Positions 27,501-39,500 of a stretch of 64,000 bases of DNA are shown in pieces; the stretch's first letter is position 1, and the number at the start of each line of letters is the position of its first letter. The notes below the pieces were generated by a model. The model saw only the letters and a list, made by a program, of their open reading frames with translations. It ran no database searches and was not told the DNA's origin. The stretch lies in contig JAZARR010000229.1 in the NCBI GenBank assembly GCA_037389465.1, positions 1,029,501 through 1,093,500 on the forward strand, read 5' to 3'. Made by a program: the position numbers and the translations under genes. This stretch comes from Baylisascaris procyonis. Its lineage: Eukaryota; Nematoda; Chromadorea; Rhabditida; Ascarididae.

Positions 27501-30500
27501 GGGCGATTCGGTATGGCCATTATTGTCTCATGAAGCAGTCGACTTCAGTTATGCAGCGAACGTTATTGTAGGCATGTGTCAGGTTTGAAATTTGCTTACT
27601 TTCATTACTGTTTATGACGGTCATATAACCAAAAGTAAAATTTTGTCCCCTTTGTCGCTTATTGCCTATAGAGATCGGTTGATGTGTTCATACAATGTGA
27701 TGTCCTATTTTTGCTTTGAAATATCTGTTTTATTATTAGCAACATTTCAGTATAGAGTCAGGTGGATATTAGTTCGCTGTATTATGAGGCGTTTCGAACA
27801 TAGCACTCAGCACCATGTGGGTAATGCATAAAGAATGTAGTATCTTTCGTTGAATTTGCTAATATGCACAATGTTTTCAGCTACTGCGAATAGAAAATTA
27901 CCCAAATCATTTTTTACAAAGTCTCTTCCAGATATCAGTGCAGAGACTGTTTATTGTCTCTCCCACTTCTCATTACTCTTTGAGAGCACATCAAGCTTAA
28001 CGTTACATATGTGCAGCGTAATGCCTACACTAATGCTTACCACTGTATTGGTATAGTCAGTGTGTTAATATACACAATGTGGGCTGACATTTAAAATAAA
28101 GCTCTTAAAACCTTTTAAATGCTTTGGGTGAATATTTGAGCTTTCAAATTTTTACACTCATATTTGATCCTTTGAATCTCTCTACGATTTTTAATGCGCT
28201 CAAACTTTCATATTCGTTTATTATGGGGAGGGGATGAGGTGAAGAGGGTGGAGGGAGGATATGTTGATGGTTATGATTGTTTTAATTCGATACATCTGCG
28301 GATGAAAGTAATTCCAACTTTTTCTTGGGAGAATAGTTTTTTTTTTTTTGGAAAGCAAGATAGAGGGCAGGTGAGGGGGGAGGAGGGGGGGGGGTGATGC
28401 TAAATAGCCACAAATAGCAGTAATGTCGACTGAAAGAAGTGGGGGATAGCGATCTCTGATCTCTAATCGTCTGAAAACTCTCATAAAGCATTAAGAGAAA
28501 GGCGTTCAGTAAGTTGTCTGTACTGCTTAAATGACGTCTCACTATCGATTGATATCAACGAAACTTGAAGTTCCCGAGGGGATATCGATGTGTGGTATTC
28601 TCGTTTGCCCTTTTGGTTGCCAATTGCATGAAATCGCCTATCATGTGAAAACATTTCATTCCCATTGTTGAGGGAAGTTCGATTCATGCTGTTCACTCAT
28701 CAAAAATATTTCCTATGCATGTATTTTATTAAGGTTTCCCTTGTGATATTTTGTTTCATGTAAACAAAATCGTTACCAAAATTTTTCGATGATTGCAGCC
28801 ACAATTTGACGTTTTTTGCCCTTCCTTGTCTCTTTTTTTTTTGCCCGTTCTCGTTTCTATATCCCTAACTGAGTGATTAGAATTATTCAGACATGAATCT
28901 TAATGAGTTTCGTTTTATGTTTCATTTCCCTATCGTCCCAAAGGCGTTTCTATGCCTTATATGGGGACAACATTTGAGCTTATTATTTTTTTTTATAACG
29001 ACGAGCAAACGTTTTTCAATTCCATTTGTAGATGAGGAGAATTCAGTGTCTCATATTGATTGTTGAAGTAACTTGCACATGGCAGGGCAGCAATCAAAGA
29101 CCACCCCAATTGTTTGATCACTCATAAAATCCTTTGTGCTAAAATACGCATTAATTGGTATATATTAAGAATATTCCTATCATTTATAAAATACATTATG
29201 AAATAATATATCTTTTATTGTGTTGTTGTGCCCTTTTTTATAAAATTTTCTGATTCGTTTATTTTGATAACAAATCCAAATAACGGTGATGAATTTCGTG
29301 AATTACTATGAATGTCCGTCCGATCATTAGCGCTTTTTATCCGATTTGAAGCCTTAATAAAATTTGACACACTTTTTATATGAAAGACTGCACTTTAATT
29401 CTCAAATAAACATGCTTTTAAGTATAGAAACAAGAGCATTTTCTCATCACAGTAAATCACCCAGGTGTGCTTATCATGTGAATAGGTGAAGTGATTCAAT
29501 GATTCATAGTGCATTCCTTTCGAAATAATACGACTGCCGCATTGTAAACTCTCGCATAAGAAAGGCAACATGCTCTGCAATGCGCCATTTTGTGTCGATC
29601 TTCGTGACAGATGTGTGTCTGTTTGTTTCAATGTGCACGTTTATTGTGACACCTGCTTTTTTAATGTAATTTATTTTTTAATCTTATTTTTGATAATATA
29701 AGGAAGAGGCGGTGGCTTTGTTGGTTTCCATTTATTTAATCTTTCACCATCAACTGTAGTAGTTCGATGAAATTGGACAAGGGGAGGGGGGGGGGGATTG
29801 GGTAGTTGCTTAGCATCTATTTGCGAATGCAGAGAATCTAACGGCGTGAAGGCGGGCTAACATCGCATCTGCCACAATTCGATAATATTTCGCATTTTGC
29901 TGTCTCATTTGCACAAACTTATATGTAAATACACTCATAAATCACGCAAGAAAGCAGTCAATCGTTATGTCTTTCATCACGAATCGTTGCACTTCTGAGG
30001 ATATTTAAGTCAAAAATTTCGTTGTATGAGCCACCTTCCTTGAGGCATTCCTATGCCTCACCTTTATTAATCATGTGACAATAAATACAACTTGTTTGTG
30101 AATGATTCTAATTTATATATTTGCGATAGGAATGACGATTCCTTTCTATTATTTAAAAGCTTATATCAATTGCTTATATACCATCGAAATATTGCACTTT
30201 TCGCTGCAGTTGTCGCCAACTGCAAGCGGGGCGTTTCTTCGATAACACAGTAATATTGCTACTTCACTTATTCGTTTCTCGCATATTCACATATTCACAC
30301 TCATTAGATTATTTGATCGTCGATATATTCACCTTAAGCAACCTTTCTTCAGGCAGATGGCTGCTTCTTAGATAGAAGCTTTGGGTTGCATCATATGCAC
30401 GATCTTATGATTGCTAATGAAATTTTCATTAGCTTCTAATGTCTGTTTTTTAAAGTTGACAGCGCAACGCTGACCACTGTCCACCTCCTTTATCAAATGT

Positions 30501-33500
30501 CCACTCATTTGTGTCCACCAAATGAATGGTATATTTCAACGTTCAGAATAAACTGCCAGCCAGTGGATTTGTTAGCGAACGTGCTCGTTTCTTAGCCCCA
30601 TCGAGGCGTTTAATTACAAATTTAGCAACTCATCATTTAGCGATGTTTGTACTGCCTTAAATTGAGTGCATTTGATGTATTTAATACGCTTTGTAAATAA
30701 ATAAATAAATAAATAAATAGGTAAGTGAATTTGATAACGCACTAATCTGAACACTTTTTTGAAGTTTTAAATCTCAAACTTTCCTGTGGGATTCATCTTG
30801 GATCTCAATTACCAATCATCATTTTTGATTTTCTCTTGCTGATTGATCCATACCTTTATTAAATAAATCTATAATGCCAAATATTTAGTGTAATATTTAA
30901 TTGGTGAAAGATTGTGGACGGTTTTTCCAACATTGTGAACAAATCTGTGAGTGAGGAATGCTCATCATTGCATTCAAGCCTTCCACTCCCTCATAACAAA
31001 TAAAATAAATTATGCAATCGAACACATCTCAGCAGTCTTTATTTTATGCTTCTTTGACTCTCTACTTCGTTTCATTCGCTTGACGCAAAGCTTGTTTGTT
31101 CAACGAATAATTCGCCTTTTTTATATTAAGCGATTAGGTACATATATTTTGGAGTTTATTCCATCTTCCTTATAAGTAAGAGATAATCTCTCAAAAAATC
31201 CGAATAGAGGACTGTTGGAAGACGATGTTTTTGATGGTAAGGAAATTTGTTTGGATCCCCATCTTAACAAGATTTTTTCCTTCAAATAGAGCTATCACCT
31301 GAGTGTTGTGAAAGTAAGACATTGCAGGTTTCCATCCAAGCAAAAATCATATGCACTACCTCAGTTACTTCAAGACCATCTTATCAGGACAGTTTTGTAC
31401 ATAGTCATATGGGATAACTACAATATTTTCCAGGTCCCGACAGAGCAGATATGCCACACTCCGCCACAAAAGTATACGAATACGGGTACGTTCGTTGTGG
31501 ACTTGCGTGGGTTCGCAAATCGGCACGAGATCGCTTTGGATGGATTGGGTGCGTGGGGTAAGCCGCAAGGTTCATCCAGGTACTACAAGTTTGTCGGAGC
31601 AATACCTGTCAAGGTACAAAGTGTCGACGGCTCTGAAGTCAAGGTATGCATTATTTAATTGTGCTCATCACGACCTCCTCTATAAACAAGTGCATTTATG
31701 CAAGATGAATTTCATTGCATTGTCGGAAGGTTGAATTCGGTGTTTACCGCAAGTCAAACAATTTTTCATTGTTGTATGCAACATAGTTAGGTTACAGCAT
31801 AGTTTTGTTTTTGTTTTCGGTGATGAAATAGTTACTATGCATGCCGTTGTGTACATTTACAGCACAGTATAGTGCGTTAGTGCTTTAAATACTTCAGAAA
31901 CTTTGCTTATTCCGGTAAAAAAACATCCAAACAAATACAACATTAATTCGCTTTATAAACGTTTATAAATACTTACAAATAGTGCTAATTAATGCACCGC
32001 ATAGTATGTTGTTATTGAAAGATTGGGTCACATTTAGGCACTTTCACGTTGGATTATCATTGTGGTAACCCTTTTCCATTAGATGACCATGAATGAATAA
32101 GTATCGAATCGGGTTTGATCTCGAACCAGCACCTATCACCACATTCACCGATGTGATAGGTTGAACCAATGTAGTGCATTCAACATTTTCTGTGATGAAC
32201 GTTTGATTGAAATGTCAATACAACATAATGCTGAATGTTGGCTGCGAATATTCTACTAAACAAACCTGTTGCAATCTCTGCTTTGTCTTTGTTTCCTTCC
32301 AGACGTTTCACTAATTTTTGGCATTGTGTTGATTACCGACACGCCTTAAAACATTAGAACGTATTTAAGGTTTTGTGCAACCGTTATGAGCATCCGGGCA
32401 CAACGACTGATCGAGGCAGATTCATCCGTAAAATTATGACCGGTGTGAGCACTTCATCAGGAACTCCATTGCCACTTGCTGTTGTTGTGTACGAATGGCT
32501 TGGCGAGCCTCATCCTATACAACTCAGGAATATGGATGCCGTTGAAGCGTCAAGGCGACCGTATGGCTCGCGAAGTTGGGAGGTTTGGGTTTTCGTACAT
32601 TGTGTATTGATTAGATCATTAGATTGTTACTGTTATGTAGCTTATTTATGGTTAGAATCCTCCTCCTTTCGCCCTCTTCCTCCTTCCCCATTTCGAAGTC
32701 AGCCTCTCGCCTCGAATATAAGTCGATGTGCAGAGGTTAAAAACGGCACAAGCATTATCTGGTCCAGTTTAAGTATTAGCTTCTCTATGCTTAAAATAAT
32801 TCAATCTCCGCCTATTTTTGTCTAATATGCTCAACTAGTGACATAACGCTCTCCATCTCACATATACATCGATTCTGATGAGTTAATGGGTCATCAACTG
32901 GAACTAGCAAACATTACAATGCAGATAGTTACTGTCATTTTCATGTTAGGACTGTTTTCGATATTCAAAGGCGTTTCTACAACTTTTAAGAGTTACACTG
33001 AAAACGAACTGCCCGTTTATTGATATCCTCCGAGCGTTATGCTGGGAAGGGTATAAATCGGAGGCATATGTGTGACAAGAATTTCTACTTGTCGTTCTCT
33101 CGCTCACATAGACAGATTGTGCGAAGCTTTCATGTGAGGTTTGCTGCGAACTCCTAGACTTTAAAACTATGCAGTCAGATTGTACCGAATTCCGACATTG
33201 TTGAGCTCAGGCTTCAGTTTTGCAGTTGTTCAATGATGAGCCCATCCAGTAGCTGAATAAAGTGATAAAAGTACAGCGCGTTTCGTTGACATTCCATTTG
33301 ATGTAGGATCCACTTGTGGTGCATTAAAACGCTTGAAAGGTCTTGCTGCAGGTAAATTTCATAAAAAGGAAGAAATGCAAAAGAAGACAAATAAAGTAAG
33401 ATTGCACAATATTTTGGAGGATGAAGCGACCTTTTTCGCTGAATCATTTTAGATGAAATGGCATTCGAAAATTTCTAATTTGGGATATTCGCATAAAATT

Positions 33501-36500
33501 CCTCATTAAGATATCGGTGCAGGAGTTTATCAAAAATAGGGAAGGGACGTGGTACCGCGGCTGGAATGATGTTGTTTGAGGATCTTTGACGAACTGTTTA
33601 TTTCAGGTCACCTTAGTTTCGATGCTTGTGATGCATCATCGTTCATTTTTCATTTCCAATTTTTGAATTGATTTTGTGGCCTTATTTTAAAGACGATTTA
33701 TATTGAGAGGGTTGAATTTATGAAAAAAAGCTCACTAGATGTGGCATATCCCATTCATCCAATTTTTTTATTATTGCTTAATGCTTTCATCCTATTCCCT
33801 TCAATTTGCAATATTTTACTGCATTTTTTATGAGATCACCTCAAATAGCGATTCCGTTCATGTAAAATTTACTAGATTCTACCATCATTTTATGATGGAT
33901 TTGAGTTGCAAGCAGATTTATTTAATCCGAGATTGAATGCATCGACTAGCAAAGTGCGTTTTATGAGTTTGCTTGTTGCTGTTTAATTACGGAGAGTTCT
34001 ATCGTAGCGTTGGGTTCTAGCTTGATTAAGTTGCCAACGCCAAGTTTTGATTGCAATGCGTTTCGTGCCGTCTAACCTCACATTTGAATAAATGTCCTCG
34101 ACGTGACTACTGTTATCTGCGAATCTAACCGACACTTAACCAATCCGATTATTTAATTACCTTTGCCTGTGAATAAAATTCATTCGACCACATTGCTATT
34201 CATTTTTTTTATACATTCGAATAGCATTCAACAAATATTCGATGTTAGTAGTATTCTTTTGTTTGTCTATAGTGTCACTAAGACTCGATCATACCAACTC
34301 GATAAATATTCTATATATTGAAGGACGCTGTGAACTGCTTATGAGAATTGATTAATGAATGTCACTAGTTATTGCTGAACATTTATTGGGTCCTATAATG
34401 TCGATCGAATAATCGTTCGTTTTTTTATTTATTTAGAAGACATGATGCTTCTTTCCAAATACATGGCACATCGCCAATTGCAGAAGGGAGATTAGGAAGA
34501 ACTTAGGATTTATACGATTGCATTTAGAGGATTTTTGCAGCGAACTTTCTCTAAAGTTTTATTTCAGGCTCATAATGTGGACATATCGCTTGATGAAGGA
34601 CTTCAATTCGATGGGCAACCTCTTTATGCAAAGGTGGCGATTGATTTTGATACAGTTGCAAGGATAATTCTAGGCGCAGAGATCGTACAGCCTACTCGGT
34701 TGGTTCATTTATTCATTTTTGAAGGGGTGAGAAGTGCTTGCATGCTAACTTATCGTAATTCGATGCGAGTTTTATACTGATAATGACAAGTTTTGATAGG
34801 AACTTTATGAATGAGCTTCTTCCATCACACCCTCGGTCATTCCCTCTCTTTCTTCCTCTCTCTCCTCTGTATCGCTTTCCTTTCTCTTTACATTCACCAT
34901 TTGAGTTATGTTATATATCGTAGATGAAGGATACGAATCAAGAGAATAACACAGAATGGTGGAATGTTTCTTTAAAAAAGCACTGAGAATAGTACATGTT
35001 TTCACATTTGACGATGACGTTAATGTAGAGGGGAAATGCAATTTTTTAAGTGCTTCTCGACTGTTTACTGACATTTCATAACAACGCCCTTTACACTCTG
35101 TTTGTTTCGTTGCTTTGTTCGTACTTTGTTTGTCTTTCATTGTTGCTACTATATTGTAATATTGGAATGGGCAACTTCAGACAAACAACACAAATATTTA
35201 CATTAGACAACCGACCTTTGGTTATTTGTATGTCTTGTTAATAAGTTACTAGGAAATGAAATGAATCTTATTCAAGGCACAGTGTGTTATTGGTCGGTGT
35301 GCACGTTATCTTGATCGTTGGAATGCGCCGTCTCACCTCTCTCCTTCCCCCCCCCCCCCTCTCCCCTCCTCTCCTAGGATTATATTTAGACTAGTATGGG
35401 AATAACCCTGCATTCTTTTATGCTAATTTCTAACCAACCACCAATGTGGTTCGTGTGAAATTGTTGTGCTCGTGTTCTTCGGCCTAGACAAATAACTGCA
35501 ATATTTTATTACTTTTGTTTTGATGATTTCCGAGTTGGAGTTAACAAACAGACAGACAGACGCATATATCCACCTAGTCACGACACGAAATCATCCTGGC
35601 ATCCTTTTCAATAAAAAATTCTTCAACGACACATGGTAGGATGAAGGAATGCTTTCGGGAAATATGACATTCAGTAAGAGAAATTGCAATTTATGTGCAC
35701 ATGTAAATCTCTTAATGAAGAACTCGTCATTGTTTGCCTAGAGGAGATGCTGTTCAAGCCATCAAAACGAGAATCACCTGCTCGGCCAGTTGTATGCGGA
35801 TGTGAGGATTTTGGCCGGCAACTGCCAACTAAGGGTTCTGTTATCAGGCTATTTCGGGTCGTGCCATCATCGTATAGCTCTCCCGTCTCTCTCCATAAAA
35901 TTTCCATGCCCAGAATATTCTTCTGCATCCTCCATTCTTTATTTAAATAATCAAAGCGTTATATTCGTTGAGAGTATTGCAGTCGTTAATTTCGAGTTCA
36001 TTATCTTCACTCTTCAAACTTACTTTCTTTTCCTTTAACCTAGCTGATCTAGATGAGTAACAGAACACATAATCAAAGTTATGACAGGTATCGATTTCTT
36101 TGAAATGACTTCCTGCATTACATACCTAAAATGATGCATCGTCGAGGAGATTGCTGTTGAGGTTGCATAGATTCTTCGCCGTGACAGTTTCTAAAAGGAT
36201 TTCGAAGCACTATAGGATGAGAGGCGATCGGGGATAGTTCGAGTCAAAATTTGTGATGACATCAACTCACTCAACGCTTCTTTCTGGATCGTTATTTCCA
36301 CAGAATTGTTGTGCCAACTTTTATGGCTTAGTATCGTTATTCTATTGTTATCATCATATCACTCTCACTTATTTTATGTTCGTTACCTCTCGTTTATGTG
36401 CGTTGTCTCGTTGACTGTATATTTCTCTCATCTTCTCACTAATTGTTTTTTTTTTCATTTTCTAACATCTTTGTTCTTCTATCATACTCTGTCATGTTTT

Positions 36501-39500
36501 CACAACCCTCTTTCGTTTATTACTAAGCACCTAGACGTCTTCATCTTAAGGAAAATGTCAGCTGTTGATCCATCGGCACGTTGAAGAATTCGTTGTGTTC
36601 GCAATGCAACGAATGTCCGTGCAGTCAGCTGGCACTAACATTTTTCGTTGTTGACCTTCACTCTGATTACGACATAGAAATGAGTCGATCAAAGCAGATG
36701 CATTTTTATTTTATGGATTCTGCACGTTGAATAAAAACTTGCTGAAATGCTTATTGGGATCAATTTTTATGAATTCAAGGATGTGAAGGACAATCCAAAA
36801 TTTTGGCTCTCTTGGTCCCTCATATTGTTACGTGATGCTATTTATGTTGAAAAACTCTCTTTAGGTCTACATCGGCGCTTCTGTAAAGTAGAAGGATTCT
36901 CGAAATTAACCAGAACTCATCGTGAGGCGATTGAGAAAGTCATTGAGGTATCGGAGGAACTCGACCGACACAGAGTGCACCCCGTTTGCCTCATCGATCA
37001 TTGGACAACCTTCTCCCCCTTCTCCTGGTATCTAGTCTGTTAAAATCTCCCACTTCAGAAGGGACTATCTTTGAGCAGCTACATATCCCACTCAATAGTA
37101 ATTTCTAGGGCTTTTGAATTCTTTGAAGGACTCTTGATCGGCTCATTGTGACGAGTTAAATTTCTTTTCAACGATATATTCACTAGTGAATAATTCTGAG
37201 AGGGAATGATGACATAATCTTTGCATCCATGTTGCACAAACGATAGTTTAGAAGACTGCACAATTTTATCTTTACCGCTTTCTTTTATAGCTTCAATTTT
37301 GCACACAGTATTTTTACATTCACAATCACCCTATTTCATGAGTCGCATAGGTTGAAATGTACAGCCAATAGAAATGTGTGTTTATCATTTCGCAGCCGTT
37401 AAGCCATGCCCTAAGACGAGTTTATTCTCTTTTCGCTTTCAAGTAATTCCTTTTGGGTCTCTATGGTTGTCGTGATCGCGTTATTAATGTTGTAAAGATG
37501 TGTAATGAAGGTATCGGGTCGGTTAGTGAACTGTGGGCACTCTGGTTATAGGTTTTCTTACTCACTGCTCGCTGTGCGGTCTTATCCATATCTAGTCTAG
37601 AGGATCTCCACCACTTAAGCAGCTTCAATAAACACCATGATCCGCAATATATTTCTTCCATTATTTATTTTTATTACTTTCATTGTCTGTGATGGCATAA
37701 AATTCACGTTACCTCCCCATATCAGTTTATCGTATTTTAACATGTGGATTGGAAGTCGATGTAGATGGAAATATGGTTCTTTTGATTTGATTGTTTTTGA
37801 TCCATCTTGTAGCTTCTACCTCTTGCGACAAAAAATTTGCACTGAAAAACATTTTTCTAATTTCAAGCCTATCGCTAAATTTCAACGGTCACTTGTGTAA
37901 TAATGAACTTTACAAATAAGCAGCAAACTGTGCAATTTTTTTCATCCTCAGTGAATCTCTAAAAGCATTTAATAATGCTCACTATGCCCCGAATACTTGC
38001 AATACATTGGCTGTTACGATGCCTCGAAGACTGCCGCTTTTTATATGGGAATGTTCCCAATATTTACCTACGAGAAATTGCTAATGCTACTCAGTTAAAA
38101 TCGCGACGTTTAATTTGATGATGGATTTATTGATCGCGAAGATGGGGAAGAAAGCATTTTTTTTGCAGTTACTTTACTAAATATTTCAGTTGAAAAGACT
38201 CTAACTTACTAGTAATGCCGGCAAGTAATATCGTTCAAGAGCCATTATAAGGGGAAATGCAGCTCATTGATGCACCACCATATGGCTTCGCAACGTCATT
38301 CTGCTCGTTGACGGCCCACTCTCTTGCTGCGATGTCTGCCGCACAATCGATTTTCCTGTTGGGGCGCACAATTCGTTTTTCATCTCTCTCATGTCTCCCC
38401 CATAATGTTCCATCCTTCTTTTTCCCCTCTTTTATATAGTTTTTCGTTGCTCACTTTTACGTCATTGCAATATCTGTGAGTGTACACATCGTTTATTGTG
38501 GTTACTCATCGTCGTATTTGTTTCAGTCTGGCTGGTGTCTGTGGAAGGTTATTGTGGGTTTCTTTTCGGGTGACTGTGAAATGTTTTGATCTCATAAGGG
38601 GCTAGGTTTTTTAAACGAAATTGAAGTATTGTTTGTGAGTGATGCAATAGGGTGAGGCCGATTTATCAGCACTCAATTTATAGTTCATTGTTATAGGTTC
38701 GCTTAACCGAGAGTGGTTTGGAATGATTCGTCTTGATTCTCGTTTTGTCCCTTTTTTATTAGTTTTATGTCATTCGATTAGTCATCTCTCGAATAGTTCC
38801 TTGCCACAATATGTTCTTCCTCTCTTTTAATTCAAAAACCTTTTAATGGTTAGCATAGTTGAATGGATTGTGAGCTATGTTGTTATGGTTTAAATGGTGC
38901 CCAACGAGTATGCACGATGCAATCATTGCAGATCGGTAAATTCCACTGTACCGTAAAGGTGGGGAATGTTCAGTAAGATGCTTTTAGTAGATTTATTCAT
39001 AGAGAACAATGAATTGCGGTGAAATATTCAAAGGGAAATGTGAAATAATTAATGCAACAACAAAACAATGTGTTTGTTCATAGAAGGGAACAAATATTCG
39101 ATGATGGATGTTTGAGTTTCAAAACTAAAATACTTTTTTATTTATCGTTACTTTCACAAAAATATTTTCTGCTTTTCGTTCAGTTTATTGTGAACATTTA
39201 TCATCACATTCTCTCTTTTCAAATCAAAGTCTTAGCATTCACTTTCTTTTTCAGTGTTCGCCAAAAATATATTTGTTGGGAAGGGGATGCATCGATGGAG
39301 GAAATTTAATGTGAAAATAGGTGTTTATTTCGGCAATAATTTTCGTTTTCTCCTTTTTTCGAATACAATTTGCGCTCCTGATATCTAAGAAATCTTAGAG
39401 AAGTGGATGGCGTAGGGGTTAGGGAGAGGATTGTTTCGATGATATCACAAATTATTTGCGAAATCCACAATAAGTTCACGAAGTATTCATTATAAATGCG

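Larger units (their letters stand above)
27583..31433. other. Long intron of the 28 kb gene (3.85 kb)
   Basis: I see no convincing internal gene. Two G runs lie at 28385-28394 and 29786-29796. A (TAAA)n microsatellite of 25 bases lies at 30694-30718. Open frames around 28194-28542 overlap on both strands over the G-rich stretch and are low complexity. A possible 24-base exon lies at 31290-31313 (acceptor AAATAG, donor AAA|GTAAGA, phase 0, eight residues SYHLSVVK). It would keep the frame and insert between exons 27484-27582 and 31434-31643. Confidence 0.55.
27529..32582 (+). other. Repeated domain, copy A (residues about 186-350)
   Basis: Copy A runs from the end of exon 27484-27582 through exons 31434-31643 and 32370-32582. 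Its ordered motifs are VDFSYAANVIVG, PQKYTNTGTFVVD, DGLGAWGKPQGSSRYYK, CNRYEHP, RGRFIRKIMTG and LAVVVYEWLGEPHPI. Introns fall just before VPTEQ, just before VLCNRYE and after RSWE, all in phase 0. Several of these positions recur in copy B. The conserved WGKP-G-SRYYK and G-F-RKI-TG motifs would be the natural anchors for a profile search. I do not know the function. Confidence 0.75.

Noticed and set aside
35671..36038. Three overlapping open frames, two plus and one minus
   Set aside because: Simultaneous openness of several frames without domains or splice support indicates local lack of stop codons rather than coding.
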